A DNA stretch of 64,000 bases, from the NCBI GenBank assembly GCA_017871115.1, contig JAFCIZ010000001.1, positions 5,679,501-5,743,500 of the forward strand, read 5' to 3'. Of this stretch, positions 36,386 through 55,014 are shown in pieces. The notes beneath the pieces are model-generated. The model saw only the letters and a list, made by a program, of their open reading frames with translations. It did no database searches and had not been told where the DNA came from. The translations under genes were made by a program, and so were the position numbers. The DNA is from Cunninghamella blakesleeana. Lineage: Eukaryota > Mucoromycota > Mucoromycetes > Mucorales > Cunninghamellaceae. The stretch's first letter is position 1. The number at the start of each line of letters is the position of its first letter.

Positions 36386-36926
36386 AAGGAAAAGGAAAAG
36401 AAGAGGTGGAAAAAAAAAAAAAATATTAACATATCGGTATTTAAATTAATTTTATTGTTCACTCCATTTTTTTTATTATTATTATTTGATCCGTTTGAAT
36501 GACTTGTTAACACTAAATTAATGATTTATTATGGTTACTATTATCATTATTTATTTGACTTTACTTAAATGAAAGTCATCAGCTTATTATAAAATTTAAT
36601 CTATTTTTTATTATTTATTTTTATAACTCAAACTTTTGTTTTTGTCTCGGAAATGAAATCATTAATGCACTTTACTTATAAATAACTGATGCGTTAAAAG
36701 AATAGATGAGATTTTCTTTTTTTCTTAAAATTTCAAATCATTCTAAAGGTTTTATTGGTTAATCAAGAACTCCGCCATCTCATAGATTTAAATTAAGCCA
36801 CACACCCTCTGACTCTTTTTGAAAAAAAAAAAAATGACAAGGCTTTAAATTTTATCTCACAATTTTTTTCCTCTCTCTTTCTTTTTTTTCTTTTTTTCTT
36901 CATTAAAAAAAACTATTTATATAAAG
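35549..36926. promoter_or_regulatory. Divergent promoter region, F-box gene and SHMT
   Basis: A purine tract of GAGAGTGA units lies at about 35716-35765. (TA)n occurs near 36347. A Gcn4-type core TGACTC lies at 36810-36815, about 110 bp before the SHMT ATG, which fits an amino-acid-metabolism gene. A long CT-rich leader precedes the ATG. No gene is seen. Confidence 0.45.
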
Positions 36927-38619
36927 ATGTCTGTTAAAGCTGCTGATTCCTGGAACGTTTGTCTTAATACTTCTCTTAAAGAAGAAGATAAAGAAGTTTA
37001 TAATATTGTTGAAAACGAAAAACTTCGTCAATGGTCTGGTTTAGAACTTATTGCTTCTGAAGTAAGTTTGCATAACTAATAAAAACACGTGTATAATATA
37101 TATATATATTATTATGCTCAATTAAAAAAATAAAATAAAATAAAAAAGAGCAAAGAATGGTGAAAGAGAGAAAGAAAAAAAAATAAGAATAATTTTTATT
37201 CATTTATTTTTTATTCATTACATTTTTTAGAACTTTACCTCCCAAGCTGTTATTGAAGCTAATGGTACTGCCTTAACCAATAAATATTCTGAAGGTCTTC
37301 CTGGTGCTCGTTATTATGGTGGTAATGAATACATTGATGAATTAGAAATCCTTTGTCAAAAGAGAGCCTTAGCTGCTTTCGGCTTAAACTCTGAACAATG
37401 GGGTGTTAATGTTCAACCTTACTCTGGCAGTACTGCCAATTTTGCTGCTTTAACCGCTTTAATTCAACCTCAAGATCGTTTGATGGGTCTTGATTTACCA
37501 TCAGGTGGTCATTTAACTCATGGTTATCAAACAAATAAAAAAAAGATCTCTTCTTCTTCTATTTATTTCCAATCCATGCCTTACCAAGTTGACCCCGCTA
37601 CTGGTCTTATTAACTATAAACGTCTTGAAGAAAATGCTGCTCTTTTCCGTCCTAAATTATTAATTTGTGGTGCCTCCGCTTACCCTGCTGAATGGGAATA
37701 CGATACTATGCGCAAAATTGCTGATCAACATGGTGCTTATTTAATGTGCGATATGGCCCATATTTCTGGTTTGATTGCTGGTCAACAAGCTCTTTCTCCA
37801 TTCGATTATTGTGACATTGTTACTACTACTACTCATAAAACTTTACGTGGTCCTCGTGCTGGTTTGATCTTTTTCCGCAAGGATAAAGGTGATCAATTGG
37901 AATCTCGTGTCAACCAAGCTGTTTTCCCTTCTTGTCAAGGTGGTCCCCATAACAACACTATTGCTGCTATTGCTGTCGCTTTAAAACAAGCCGGTTCCCC
38001 TGAATTTAAACAATACGCTCAACAAGTCTGTGCTAATGCTAAAAAATTAGCTGAAACTTTAACTTCTTACGGTTATCGTTTATCCACTGGTACTACCGTC
38101 AATCATTTAATTTTATGGGATTTAAAACCTCAAGGTTTAACCGGTTCTAAAGTAGAACGTATTTGTGACATGGTTCATATTACTATTAATAAGAACTCTA
38201 TTGCTGGTGATAAATCTGCTGGTAAGTAGAACTACTATATTAAAAATAAAAAAACAAAAAAAAATTAAAAAATAGAGCGGGATTATAATAGGTGACTCAT
38301 GATAAAACATGTATGTTTTTATTTATTTATTTTTTATATAGTAACCCCTGGTGGTGTTCGCCTTGGTAGTTCCGCTTTAACCTCTCGTTCCTTAAAAGAA
38401 GACGATTTCGTTAAAGTTGGTGAATATTTACATCGTACTGTTCAAATTGCTCAAAAGGTTCAAGCTGCTTGTGGATCTAAATTAATGAAAGACTTTGTTG
38501 CTGCTTTAGACGGTAATGAAGAAATTGCTCAATTAAAGAAAGAAGTAGTAGAATTTGCTCGTAGCTTCCCTATGCCCGGTTTCGACCCTTCTACCATTGA
38601 AGCTACCGCTACTATTTAA
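36927..38619 (+). CDS. SHM2: Serine hydroxymethyltransferase, cytosolic
   Basis: PLP enzyme that interconverts serine and glycine with tetrahydrofolate, the main source of one-carbon units. Exons 36927-37061, 37231-38221 and 38342-38619 give 467 residues. Signatures: LIASENFTSQAV at the first splice junction, [20 protein letters not shown], the [11 protein letters not shown] region, and [18 protein letters not shown] with the PLP lysine in HKT. The end has [15 protein letters not shown]. There is no mitochondrial presequence, so the cytosolic isoform is likely; the symbol follows the yeast cytosolic enzyme by analogy. Codon choice is more selective (TCT, GCT, GTC, CGT) than in neighbouring genes, which fits high expression. 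Confidence 0.95.
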
Positions 38620-39452
38620 ATTACTCTTTTTATCTTATTTATTATACGTATACATATTCATTAAAAACTATCAATTATCAACTATCCATTATATTTTTTA
38701 TTTTATTTCATTGTTCAACCATCATCATTTTATTTTATTAAGACAAAAAAATAATAATAATAATAATATTAATAAATATTTCAACATATATAAATGTATA
38801 TATACTTTCAATTTTTATACGAATCAAAAATATAGAAAAAATTACTAGATTAAGAATTTCGATTATTTTTTAACTCAGTTTTAAACATCATCTCTTCATC
38901 TATTTATTTTTTTATCTTGCATGAATGTTAGTTTACCCATTTCATTATTGCTTGTATTACTCATCAAGAAAACAAGAAAATAATAAAGTAGGTGCATTTA
39001 TATATTGCTAAAGTTACATATGGCTATATACCTGAATATAAAATATTATTATATGAATATAAATTATAAAATAATATAATATAACTTTATTACAAAACAA
39101 TCCTTCTCTGTTTTTCTTATATTAACTTCGGTTAAAATATTATACAAATAATCCACCAGATTATTTCTTTTTTTAGCTCCGAGTAAAAATGGAAAAAGGG
39201 GTATAAATAAATAAGTTTTTATTTATCTAACTTGAGTATACTTTTTTCTTTTTATTTTTATAAAAAGAGAGGAAAAAAAAAAAATTGATAATGAAATATT
39301 AAAATAAAACTAAAAAAGAAGAGAATATATAAAAAAACTGATCATGTAAAGTTATAGTACATTGAATTGAAAATAAAAATAAAAATAAAAAAAACTATAT
39401 ATGTGTTATGATAAGTGAGTTGAGTGAATTGATTAAATTGTATATATTGTCA

Positions 39453-39638
39453 TTATGTTGATGTCAAAAAAAATAAAAAAAGAATGGCCATTATTTGTTC
39501 CATATTATAATATATCTTTAATGAGGAGGAGGATGGAGTAGACGGTTCGGGTGGGGGAGTAGGTGCTGTAGGTGTTGGCGGTGTTTTAGGTGGTTTTGGA
39601 TTAACTGGCCGTGGCTTTTTATATGAATCTACTGACAT
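39453..39638 (-). CDS. Possible small Pro-rich protein
   Basis: 61-codon ORF in the otherwise empty 2.7 kb between SHMT and the reductoisomerase. The first 40 residues are Pro/Thr/Ser-rich (KPPKTPPTPTAPTPPPEPS) with GC-richer codons than the surroundings. The end is hydrophobic (IMAILFLFFL), like a very short membrane tail. A TATATATAAAT-type box lies directly upstream. No family is recognised. It may be a real short gene or part of a longer unspliced one. Confidence 0.35.
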   Translation of the reverse strand: MSVDSYKKPRPVNPKPPKTPPTPTAPTPPPEPSTPSSSSLKIYYNMEQIMAILFLFFLTST

Positions 39639-40604
39639 GATATTTATATATGTATAAAAAATTGAGCAATAAGGGATAGCCGTGTATCTAAAAGATGGTA
39701 TAATCTTGACAATAGAAAAAAAGAATGATGAAATAGCTGATTCGTTTTTGGAAATAATAAAAAAAAAAAAAAGGAATGATCGACAAAAAGTTTTTTTCTT
39801 ATAATGTTAAAACTATAATAACCATTTAGGGTAAACTTTCTTCTTTTGTGTTTCTATTTTGCATATATAGTTAAAAAAGAAAAAAAAGAATTGGATTGGA
39901 AAAGAAATAATAAGTTTATATAATTATTATTTCTTAAGAAATAATAATAATGAAAAAGAATTGAGAAGGAAATAAAAGAAAGAGAAGAAAAAAAAACAAA
40001 AAAAAAAAAAGAGGGAGAATAAAAAAAAAAGAATTACGAAATAATTACTAAATAATCATTTATAAACTTTTCTTATTCTGACCTGATAATTTATTTAGTG
40101 TTGTTAACAAATTTGGCTGATGTTGCATGCAAAAATATATATATATATGTACAAAAAACTTCTTATTTCAATGTAGAATTTAAGTTTATAGTTTTGTGTA
40201 TGTGTACATTATAATAAACTAATTTATTTATATCCCTATATTTTTTTTTCTGATCTGATCATGTTACTATATTTTTTTTTTCTGGTTCTTTTTCTTTCTT
40301 TTATATATATATATATTTATACTTTATATAAATAAATAAAAATTAAATTAAAAATATTGATATGTAAGCAATAGTAAATGAGAATAAGTGGAGTTAAGAA
40401 TAATATCTGAGAAATTATTCTATATATGCATCTTATTACATATGGTTAAGAACATTGCTTTCTATAAATACTAAAAAAAAAGTGTAAAATAATAATAAAA
40501 AATCACATTATTCTTTATCTAAATTTGTATCTATAATCTATTCATTTATCTATAAAACGGCATTTTCCTTCTTTCTTGATAAATTTTTTAAAAAAAAAAA
40601 CAAA

Positions 40605-40815
40605 ATGCTTCTTAGGTAAGAGTGTAATCTGGCATTGAAATTGAATATAGAATAATCGATTTATGACAGTTTTATATATATATATACTTTGATGAGATTG
40701 GAATGATTGGTGTTGATTTATTTTTATACACGAGGTAAAAAAGAATGCCGTTCCAGGGAAGCCAGCGAGCGAGAATAAGAGCGAAAGAGAGGGGAGTTAT
40801 CGGTCCGCCTTTTCC
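40605..40815 (+). other. Orphan start codon with splice donor and GC island
   Basis: An A-rich leader ends in ACAAAATG, the usual start context here, and four codons later a strong donor AG|GTAAGA occurs. About 120 bp on, TTCCAG precedes a stretch at 40760-40815 much richer in G and C than anything nearby. Joining these gives only about ten codons (MLLREASERE, then a stop). It may be a short-peptide or non-coding transcript, or chance. Confidence 0.25.
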
Positions 40816-41307
40816 TTATTACCATATTTGTATATACAAAATAAACAAAGAAAAAATAGGGTTTGCTTTTTTATAAAATAACTAGGAAGGCAAAAAAAAA
40901 TTATCTCGATTAAAACACCACCTAAAAAAAAAAAGTTGGTAACCATGATCTATTTCCAAATAAATATCATGTGTTTGTGAAAATATACATTTATACATAT
41001 ATATATATATAAATTCTTTTTTTTTTTTTTTCTTCATTATCTCTTTTTCTTTTCTATTCCCTTTTATATTTATGATGATTTATAATATAGAATATTATAT
41101 AAAAATAAAGTTCGCTGATTGGTAATGTTTTTTTTTTTTTTTTTATTTTTCAAGATAAAAAAAAACAAATATATATAAAATTATATACAATATTCACTTA
41201 TTTTATTAATTTTACTATTATTATTATTATTATTATTATTTAAAGTATGAATGGATGAATGAATTAAATAAAATAGAATGATAATGGAATAAATAACCTT
41301 TTTTTTT

Positions 41308-42298
41308 TTAATTCTTGCCAGCATTTTCAGGACGTAATTGACGAACAGTTTGACCAGCACGCCAGATTTCAGATTCACGGATTTCCTTAAGTTCTTCTTC
41401 TAATTTTTCACGATAATCGGCTTTAGAATTACGATCTAAAGAACGAGCGGTTTCGCTACCATCACGTACAGATTGATAAAGCTTTTCAAAGACTGGTTTA
41501 GAAGCTTCGTGGAAAGGTCTCCACCAATCAAGAGCACCACGTTGAGCAGTAGTAGAACAGTTAGAGTACATCCAATCCATACCACGTTCACCAATTAAAG
41601 GATAAAGAGATTGAGTAGCTTCTTCGACAGTTTCATTGAAAGCTTCAGAGGGAGAATGACCATTGGCACGAAGGACTTCGTATTGAGCTTGGAATAAACC
41701 TTGAATAGCACCCATCAATACACCACGTTCACCGAATAAATCAGAGTAGACTTCCTTTTCAAAGGTAGTTTCATATAAATAACCAGTACCAATACCTACA
41801 CCAAGGGCAATAGTACGTTCTTTGGCTTTACCACTGGCATCTTGGAAGACAGCAAAAGATCCGTTAATACCACGACCTTCTTGGAAAAGACGACGAACAG
41901 TAAAACCAGAACCTTTGGGAGCTACTAATACAACATCAATGTCTGAAAATAAAAAATAAAATCAATTTAATATACTATATTCATTATACTATATTGCTTT
42001 GATTTCCCTTCCCTTCTCTTTTTTTTTAAAAAAAAAAAATTAGATCATCATCGCCATTATACTATTATTATAATTACCTTTAGGAGGAACGATGTCGGTT
42101 TGATCCTTATAAACAATGGAGAAACCATGAGAGAAGTAAAGGGTTTTACCAGGAGTTAAAAGAGGTTTCATTTGAGGCCAGATTTCTTTTTGATAAGCAT
42201 CAGATAATAAATTCATGACAACGGTACCCTTTTCAACAGCTTCCAAGAGAGGGAATAAGTTTTTACCAGGAACCTTTTTATATTTATAGTTAAATATA

Positions 42299-42332
<34 letters not shown>

Positions 42333-42954
42333 TAATAAATAAATAAATAATAATAATAATCATATAATATATATATTTATTTATTTTTATTCTTTAATCA
42401 CTTACCCAACCTTCTTCAATAGCTTGTTGATAAGTTTTACCTTCACGTTGACCAATGATTACATTGACACCGTTATCACGTAAATTAAGGGCTTGACCAC
42501 GACCTTGAGGACCATAACCAAGAACAGCAATGGTATCATCTTTGAAAGTTTCTAATAATTTTTCTTTAGGAACATCAGATCGTTCATATACAACTTCATC
42601 AGTACCACCAAAGTTTAAAGTCTTTAAACCACGTTGTTGAATAGAAGGAATGATCTATATTAAAAAAAGAAAAAAGGATACATGAATATTGATTCTTTCA
42701 AAGTTCTCTTTTATTTTATTTTATTTTTTTATAAAACTGTAAATACACACATACATACATACACAAATATATATATATGTACGCGACACTGTCCTTTTGT
42801 TTATCATTACTTTTTATTTTTACTATTATTTTTAACTTACAGATGCTTTGGTCATAGATTGTTTTAAAGCAGCTGATACCATAGGTCTAGCAACTAAAGG
42901 ACGGGTAGCACGAGCAGCAGTACGAAGAGCAGTGGTAAAGACACGAGAAGCCAT
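41308..42954 (-). CDS. ILV5: Ketol-acid reductoisomerase, mitochondrial
   Basis: Second enzyme of isoleucine-valine biosynthesis; NADPH- and Mg-dependent. Four exons give about 400 residues. The first 45 form a mitochondrial presequence rich in Arg, Ala, Ser and Thr without acids (MASRVFTTALRTAARATRPL). The Rossmann fingerprint is VLGYGPQGRGQALNLRDNG. Next come KTLYFSHGFSIVYKD, the VVLVAPKGSGFTVRRLF region, and KERTIALGVGIGTGYLYETT with FEKEVYSDLFGERGVL, carrying the metal-binding acids, then EEATQSLYPLIGERGMDWMY. It ends in VRQLRPENAGKN at 41308. All family blocks are present. Confidence 0.95.
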
Positions 42955-43567
42955 TCTAGTTTATATTGTTTATATAAGAAGATATATAAGTTGTAAAAGA
43001 AAAAGAAAAGAAAAGAGAAGTGGAAGAAAAAAAAAATAGTTATATAGAAAAATAGAAATAATAAAAATGATTCACAATTATTTTAACCAATAAAATCCCT
43101 CGCTTTAAAATCTCTCTTTTAAAAAATTCAAGATTTACCTCTTTTGATGAATATATTATTAAAATTATTTTAGTAATAAAATTATTTATATAATATATAT
43201 TTATATATTACTATTATCATTATACTTTATCATTTTATTTCTATAAATTAGTAAGATATACATGGATTTTTTATCATTTTATTATTTGAATTAAAACGAT
43301 TATAATAATAAAACATATTTTGACGGGGGAATTCACCATTAAAATATGTCTGATTTGGAAAGAAGTTACATTTATTATCCCCAAAAAATAAAAATAAAGA
43401 AAATATTTTTCTTCTAATACGAATAATTTATTGTATGTTATGTAGTGGTTATTTTTAAATATATAAAAGAATTTATTTATTTTCTTTTTTTAATAATAAT
43501 AGTAATAATAAGTTAAATATAATACGACAGTTTGAAAAATATGAATAAAATTAATTACAAAATAAAT
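42955..43567. promoter_or_regulatory. Upstream region of the reductoisomerase
   Basis: 613 bp between the reductoisomerase start and the stop of the ABC transporter on the same strand. A CCAAT box in AACCAATAAAATC lies at 43085-43091. No TGACTC site was noticed. Confidence 0.4.
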
Positions 43568-50650
<7,083 letters not shown>

Positions 50651-50902
50651 TATTTTCTATTTAAATTTTTTTATTTAAAATAAAAAAGTGAAAGAAAAAA
50701 GATAGAGAAAAAGAAAAAACCTTTTTTTTTTTTTTTTTGAAACCCATCTGATTTTTATAATAAAATTTTCGTGACCTAATTTTTTTTCGGAATGGAAATA
50801 ATTCAACCGTTTTTTTTATTTATTATTATTTTTTCAGCCTATACTTTTTCTTCTTTCTCTTTCCACTACTTTCTTATTAATAATACACGTTTAAAAAAAA
50901 AT
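50651..50902. promoter_or_regulatory. Divergent promoter, ABCC and CCDC124-like genes
   Basis: 252 bp between start codons with long T tracts and a CT-rich leader. An in-frame upstream ATG at 50792 exists, but the conserved MGKK start at 50903 is preferred. Confidence 0.45.
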
Positions 50903-52141
50903 ATGGGAAAAAAAACAGCAAATACTAAAGCCGAAGCAGCAAAAGAAAAAAAGGCCGCCAATAAAAATGAAAAAGACCGTGCTAAGCAAGCTCAATTAGA
51001 AGCTGCTGAAGCTGATAAATGGTCTCAAGGTGCAAAAAAAAATAAGAAAGCTGACGAAGCCGAAAAAAAAGTAAGCACCGCGTCTACTTGCATATACCAT
51101 ATATAATGATAATAACGATATTAATAACAATAATATAAGAAGAAGAAGAAGAAGAAAAGATATGAAAATAGAAGGTATTTACTTTTATTTTTATTTTTAG
51201 GCTGCTGCTGCTGCAAAGAAAGCTGAAGCTGCTAAATTACTAGTAAGTTATTCCATACATTTTTTTTTTATATAATAAATAAATAAGAATAAGAATAATA
51301 AACAAGATATATATATATATATATAAAAAGGGAGAAAAAGAAATTCATCATTGTATTATCATTATTATATAGGCCGAAGAAGAAAAAGAATTAGGTCAAT
51401 CTAAACCAAAACTTAGTGGAGCCGATGTAAGTTGAAATATGTTAATAGATACTTTTCATTACGACCATAATGTTTATTTATTTATTATTAAATATAACTT
51501 TTTTGTTATTATTATCCTTTTAGAAAAAAGCAGGAAAGAAATCAGCTAAAATTGCACAAGAAACAGTTGCTAGACGTACTATTCCAGAATTCTCTGCAAG
51601 TAATATCGATGATGCTCTCGATTTGTTATCATTGGATGATAAACTTAAAGCTAAAGATATTGAAAAACATCCTGAACGTCGATTCAAGGCTGCCTTGGCT
51701 GCTTTCGAAGAAAGGTAAAATTGATATATGAATAGATGCTTAAACAAAAAGGAATGAAAATATTATATATATGGATATAGAAATAATAATAAAATAATAC
51801 TAATGTTTTTATTTTTATTTGTTAATTCTAACAGAGAATTACCTCGATTTAAACAAGAAAATCCTGGCCTTCGTTTATCTCAACTTAAAGACTTGATGTA
51901 TAAAGCTTTCCAAAAATCACCTGACAATCCATTTAATCAAGCTAACGTTTTAGCCTATAACGCTACTCAAGAAGATGCAAAGGAATTGAAAGGTAATAAT
52001 ATAAAATGAAAGAGCGAAAGAGAAAAAGAAAAAAGCTTGATACATATGCTAACTGTCCAACTTTATTTTTTCGTGCCTTTTTTTTAAAAAAAATAAATAG
52101 CCAATCAACGCAAGGGAGTTGAAGATCGCCTTCGTGTTTAA
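50903..52141 (+). CDS. CCDC124-like ribosome-associated protein
   Basis: Homologue of animal CCDC124, related to the yeast Lso proteins, which bind idle 80S ribosomes. Six exons give about 225 residues. The N-terminus MGKKTANTKAEAAKEKKAAN opens a long, highly charged helix of Lys, Glu and Ala that runs through four exons. The conserved C-terminal block has RTIPEFSASNIDDALDLLSL, KHPERRFKAALAAFEERELP, RFKQENPGLRLSQLKDLMYK and SPDNPFNQ, which is the family hallmark. The last exon gives ANQRKGVEDRLRV. Length is close to the family norm. Confidence 0.9.
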
Positions 52142-53031
52142 ATCAATTATCATCTTTTCTTTTTTTTATTACTGCCATTTTATTTTGTTTTATTTTTTAA
52201 ATCTTGCATTAACATAATTGTATTTATCTCTGTTTTTCCTTTTTTTTTCTTTTTTCCCTTTCCTTTTCTTTCTCATCACTCTTTGTTTTTAATTCTCTTT
52301 GATTAAAATAATTTATATATCTATATATTTATAAAACCTAATTATAAAACGTAAACAAATATAAAATTGGCTTTTTCTTTTGAAATGATCTGATAAAAAT
52401 CCATTGGGTAGAATATAATGCTGATCTGATCTTGCATATATAAATAAAAACTATTTTATACAATTATTCGTCCGTGCATATTTGGAATCCCATTTTATTT
52501 TATACTTACCATTTTTTATAGTTTATTTATTTATTCATTTATTCTAAAAAAGAAAAGAAACATTGGCCTTGATTTATTATTATAAAACCACACATGTTTA
52601 TGATGCAAACTCTCTTGTATATAAATCAAAAAGTCTTTTTTATAAGAATAATAATAATAATGATTTTTCTTTGCTATTTAAAAAGCGATCACTCTTTTTT
52701 AAAAAAGATTGGTCATTATTTCTTTTTATAATTATCTTAATACATTTTATTTATTTATAATATCATCCATTGTTTTTACATTAGAATTCATTAGTAAACT
52801 TGCTAAAATTCACCCATTTACTTTTATTTTCATTTATTTTTTTAAACACCATCGATTTCCGATGCACGTTTTTTAACTTTTATTCTTTTGGTCTTTATTC
52901 AACTATATATATACATGTATATCGATCCACCTTATTTTAAGGCAACCCATTAATTTTTATTTTATTTCTTTTTTATAATAATTATTAATAATTATTATTT
53001 AAAAAAAACCATCATTTTAACGCTATTTGAC

Positions 53032-53052
53032 TTTGTATCTTTCAGATACAAA
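53032..53052. repeat. Perfect 9-bp inverted repeat
   Basis: TTTGTATCT and AGATACAAA flank a 3-base loop TTC. No associated gene is seen. Confidence 0.7.
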
Positions 53053-53609
53053 TTGATATTTCAGGGCATCAGTAACTTCTATGACGCGACTAGCTAGCGC
53101 TATTTTTTAAAAAAATATTCAATATTCATACTTTCTTAAAACATTTCCATTGTAATATTATGAAGTGGTTTTGTTTGGGTCATTTCAAAAGCAGTATCTG
53201 AATCAATTTAGTGCATACTTTTTATTATTATATAATTTTATTTAATTTTATTTATATTATATAATGTTACAAAGCGGTTATATCTCAGTCGTTCTAAGGG
53301 TGACAATTAAAATCATATTTTTTTTTATTTTAATTTTTATTATTTGAGTTTTTTTTCTCTTATTCCGAAATAAAAATACCTTTTTAACATACTCTTCTTG
53401 TTTAGAAAGAAATCTAATTTTTTCTCTTTTTCTCTTGAAAAGAGAAATATTATTTATTATTATTATTTTCTGCCCTGAGGAGAAAAAGTTTATTTAAAAA
53501 TTTATTTTAATATAAATACTCCATCCTTTATATTTTATTATTTTAATTCAGTTCTTTTTTATTAAAAAATTCAATAAAAGATTATTTTATAATCTCACCA
53601 AACTTTTTT

Positions 53610-53990
53610 ATTGTATTATAATATTGTTGACGTTTATCCAATATTATTTTATTTATATAGGTATTGATTATAACCTGATCATACAATATATTGTCACCCA
53701 AATGGATGAAGCTAGCCATGCTTAAAAAAAATTTAGAACCTCTGGACCGACAACCTTTGAACCAACAACCTTTTTTTCTCTCAAAAATTAAATTTTGTTT
53801 TAAATATAATAGATTGGAATGTTTTTTCTTTCTCTTTTCGTTTTTGTCAAATTTTTTAAGTAATATTTTATAATAAATAATTTATTTGTTCAAACCAATT
53901 TTATTTTATTTCTTTAATTTATATTTTATTTTATTTTTATATTACTTGATTATTACCCTTTCTGTATAATAATCTAAACTACTGACTTTA
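53610..53990 (+). repeat. Repeat family F1, copy T
   Basis: Shares ordered blocks with the region 57450-58075: TTGTTGACGTTTATCCA, then CAAATGGATGAAGCTAG, then ATTTATTTGTTCAAACCA and finally ATAATAATCTAAACTACTGA or close variants. Divergence is high. Confidence 0.5.
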
Positions 53991-54045
53991 AAATGTATTT
54001 GCATAAGTTTTATAACCTTAAATTCTTTTTTTTTTTCTATAGACA

Positions 54046-54095
54046 AATGTAATGCAGTCTAACACAAGCCTGTGCAATGTTCCTTGACTACAGGG
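54046..54095 (+). repeat. Repeat family F3, copy 1
   Basis: TAATGCAGTCTAACACAAGC and the following CTGTGCAATGTTCCTTGAC match the stretch at 56026-56075 with mostly C/T and A/G differences. Confidence 0.5.
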
Positions 54096-54402
54096 CGGTA
54101 GGAATAGGATGGAGGCGACTATTCTCTACATAACTATTAGTCATTCTTTTTCTTTTTAATAAAAGAGGTTATTTCTCACTAATTTATGAAGGTTAATATA
54201 ATCTTTTTAAATTATGTATATGTTCTTTTTTATTATTATATTTTTAAAAAAAATTATATGATAAAAAAAAACTGCAATAAAAACCCAGTAGGAAAAAAGC
54301 ATATTCAATATCATAAAAATAAAATGAAGTAAAAGATAATAAATAAACTAATAATATTTTTTTTAAGATCTAATTTGTTCAAAAAAGAGTATTTTAATTA
54401 AC

Positions 54403-55014
54403 TTAACATGTCATAAGACCTCCTCTAGCTTTTTCATTTTGTTCATGCCATCCTTGAATAATCTTTGTATCAAATAAGTAATTTTCAACAGGACCTACAG
54501 TGACATAAGTCCATTTATAACCTTCCCAACATCTATAAGGGGCCTTTGTTCCTGCACCTTTAGTAACGACTTGTCCAGCACCAGAAATAGTATGTACAGA
54601 CATTTTCCAATTATAATCTTCACTATATTTATCAATAACATCAGTTAAGCCTTTAAATGATAATCCATAATTATCTGCGGTATTAATAGCATCATGAACC
54701 TTTTGAGCAAAATTAGGATAATCAGTACCACCATTCATTTGAGAAAAACAACTTTTATCGGGAACAATAAATATAAAGGTATCTCTATAACTCTTGGGAT
54801 TAAATTGAATTTCTTTAAGTTTGGAATGATATGGCCATCTTTTTGAATAATGATTCACCAAAGGTCTATCAACTTGATTCCATTTCTTAAGAGCACTATA
54901 AACTTTATACAATTGGCCAAATCCACTAAAAACAGAAGAAAACCCTATGGCATTTACTTGACTAAACATGATAGTAAATAATACTAGAACAAAAACAACC
55001 TTTTGTCGTAACAT
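54403..55014 (-). CDS. Small secreted protein, unrecognised family
   Basis: Intronless gene for 203 residues. MLRQKVVFVLVLFTIMFSQV followed by NA is a strong signal peptide with probable cleavage after VNA. The mature part is well-mixed, folded-looking sequence, with no repeats or further membrane segment: KKWNQVDRPLVNHYSKRWPY, YRDTFIFIVPDKSC, YRCWEGYKWTYVTVGPVENY, and an end RGGLMTC. It has only three cysteines, two near the ends and one central. I recognise no family. It sits alone in a gene-poor, repeat-rich stretch, the common setting of lineage-specific secreted proteins, and is flanked by two copies of repeat family F3. Function unknown; a role in wall or host interaction would be guesswork. 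Confidence 0.72.
   Translation of the reverse strand: MLRQKVVFVLVLFTIMFSQVNAIGFSSVFSGFGQLYKVYSALKKWNQVDRPLVNHYSKRWPYHSKLKEIQFNPKSYRDTFIFIVPDKSCFSQMNGGTDYPNFAQKVHDAINTADNYGLSFKGLTDVIDKYSEDYNWKMSVHTISGAGQVVTKGAGTKAPYRCWEGYKWTYVTVGPVENYLFDTKIIQGWHEQNEKARGGLMTC

Larger units (their letters stand above)
52142..54402. other. Gene-poor region with repeat copies
   Basis: No convincing gene in 2.3 kb. It holds a perfect 9-bp hairpin (53032-53052), one copy of repeat family F1 (about 53610-53990) and one copy of repeat family F3 (about 54046-54095). Several T-rich ORFs here look like chance. Confidence 0.6.

Noticed and set aside
52563..52760. 65-codon Phe/Lys-rich ORF downstream of the CCDC124-like gene
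   Set aside because: Low-complexity F/K/L composition typical of chance frames in A/T tracts, with no start context or homology.
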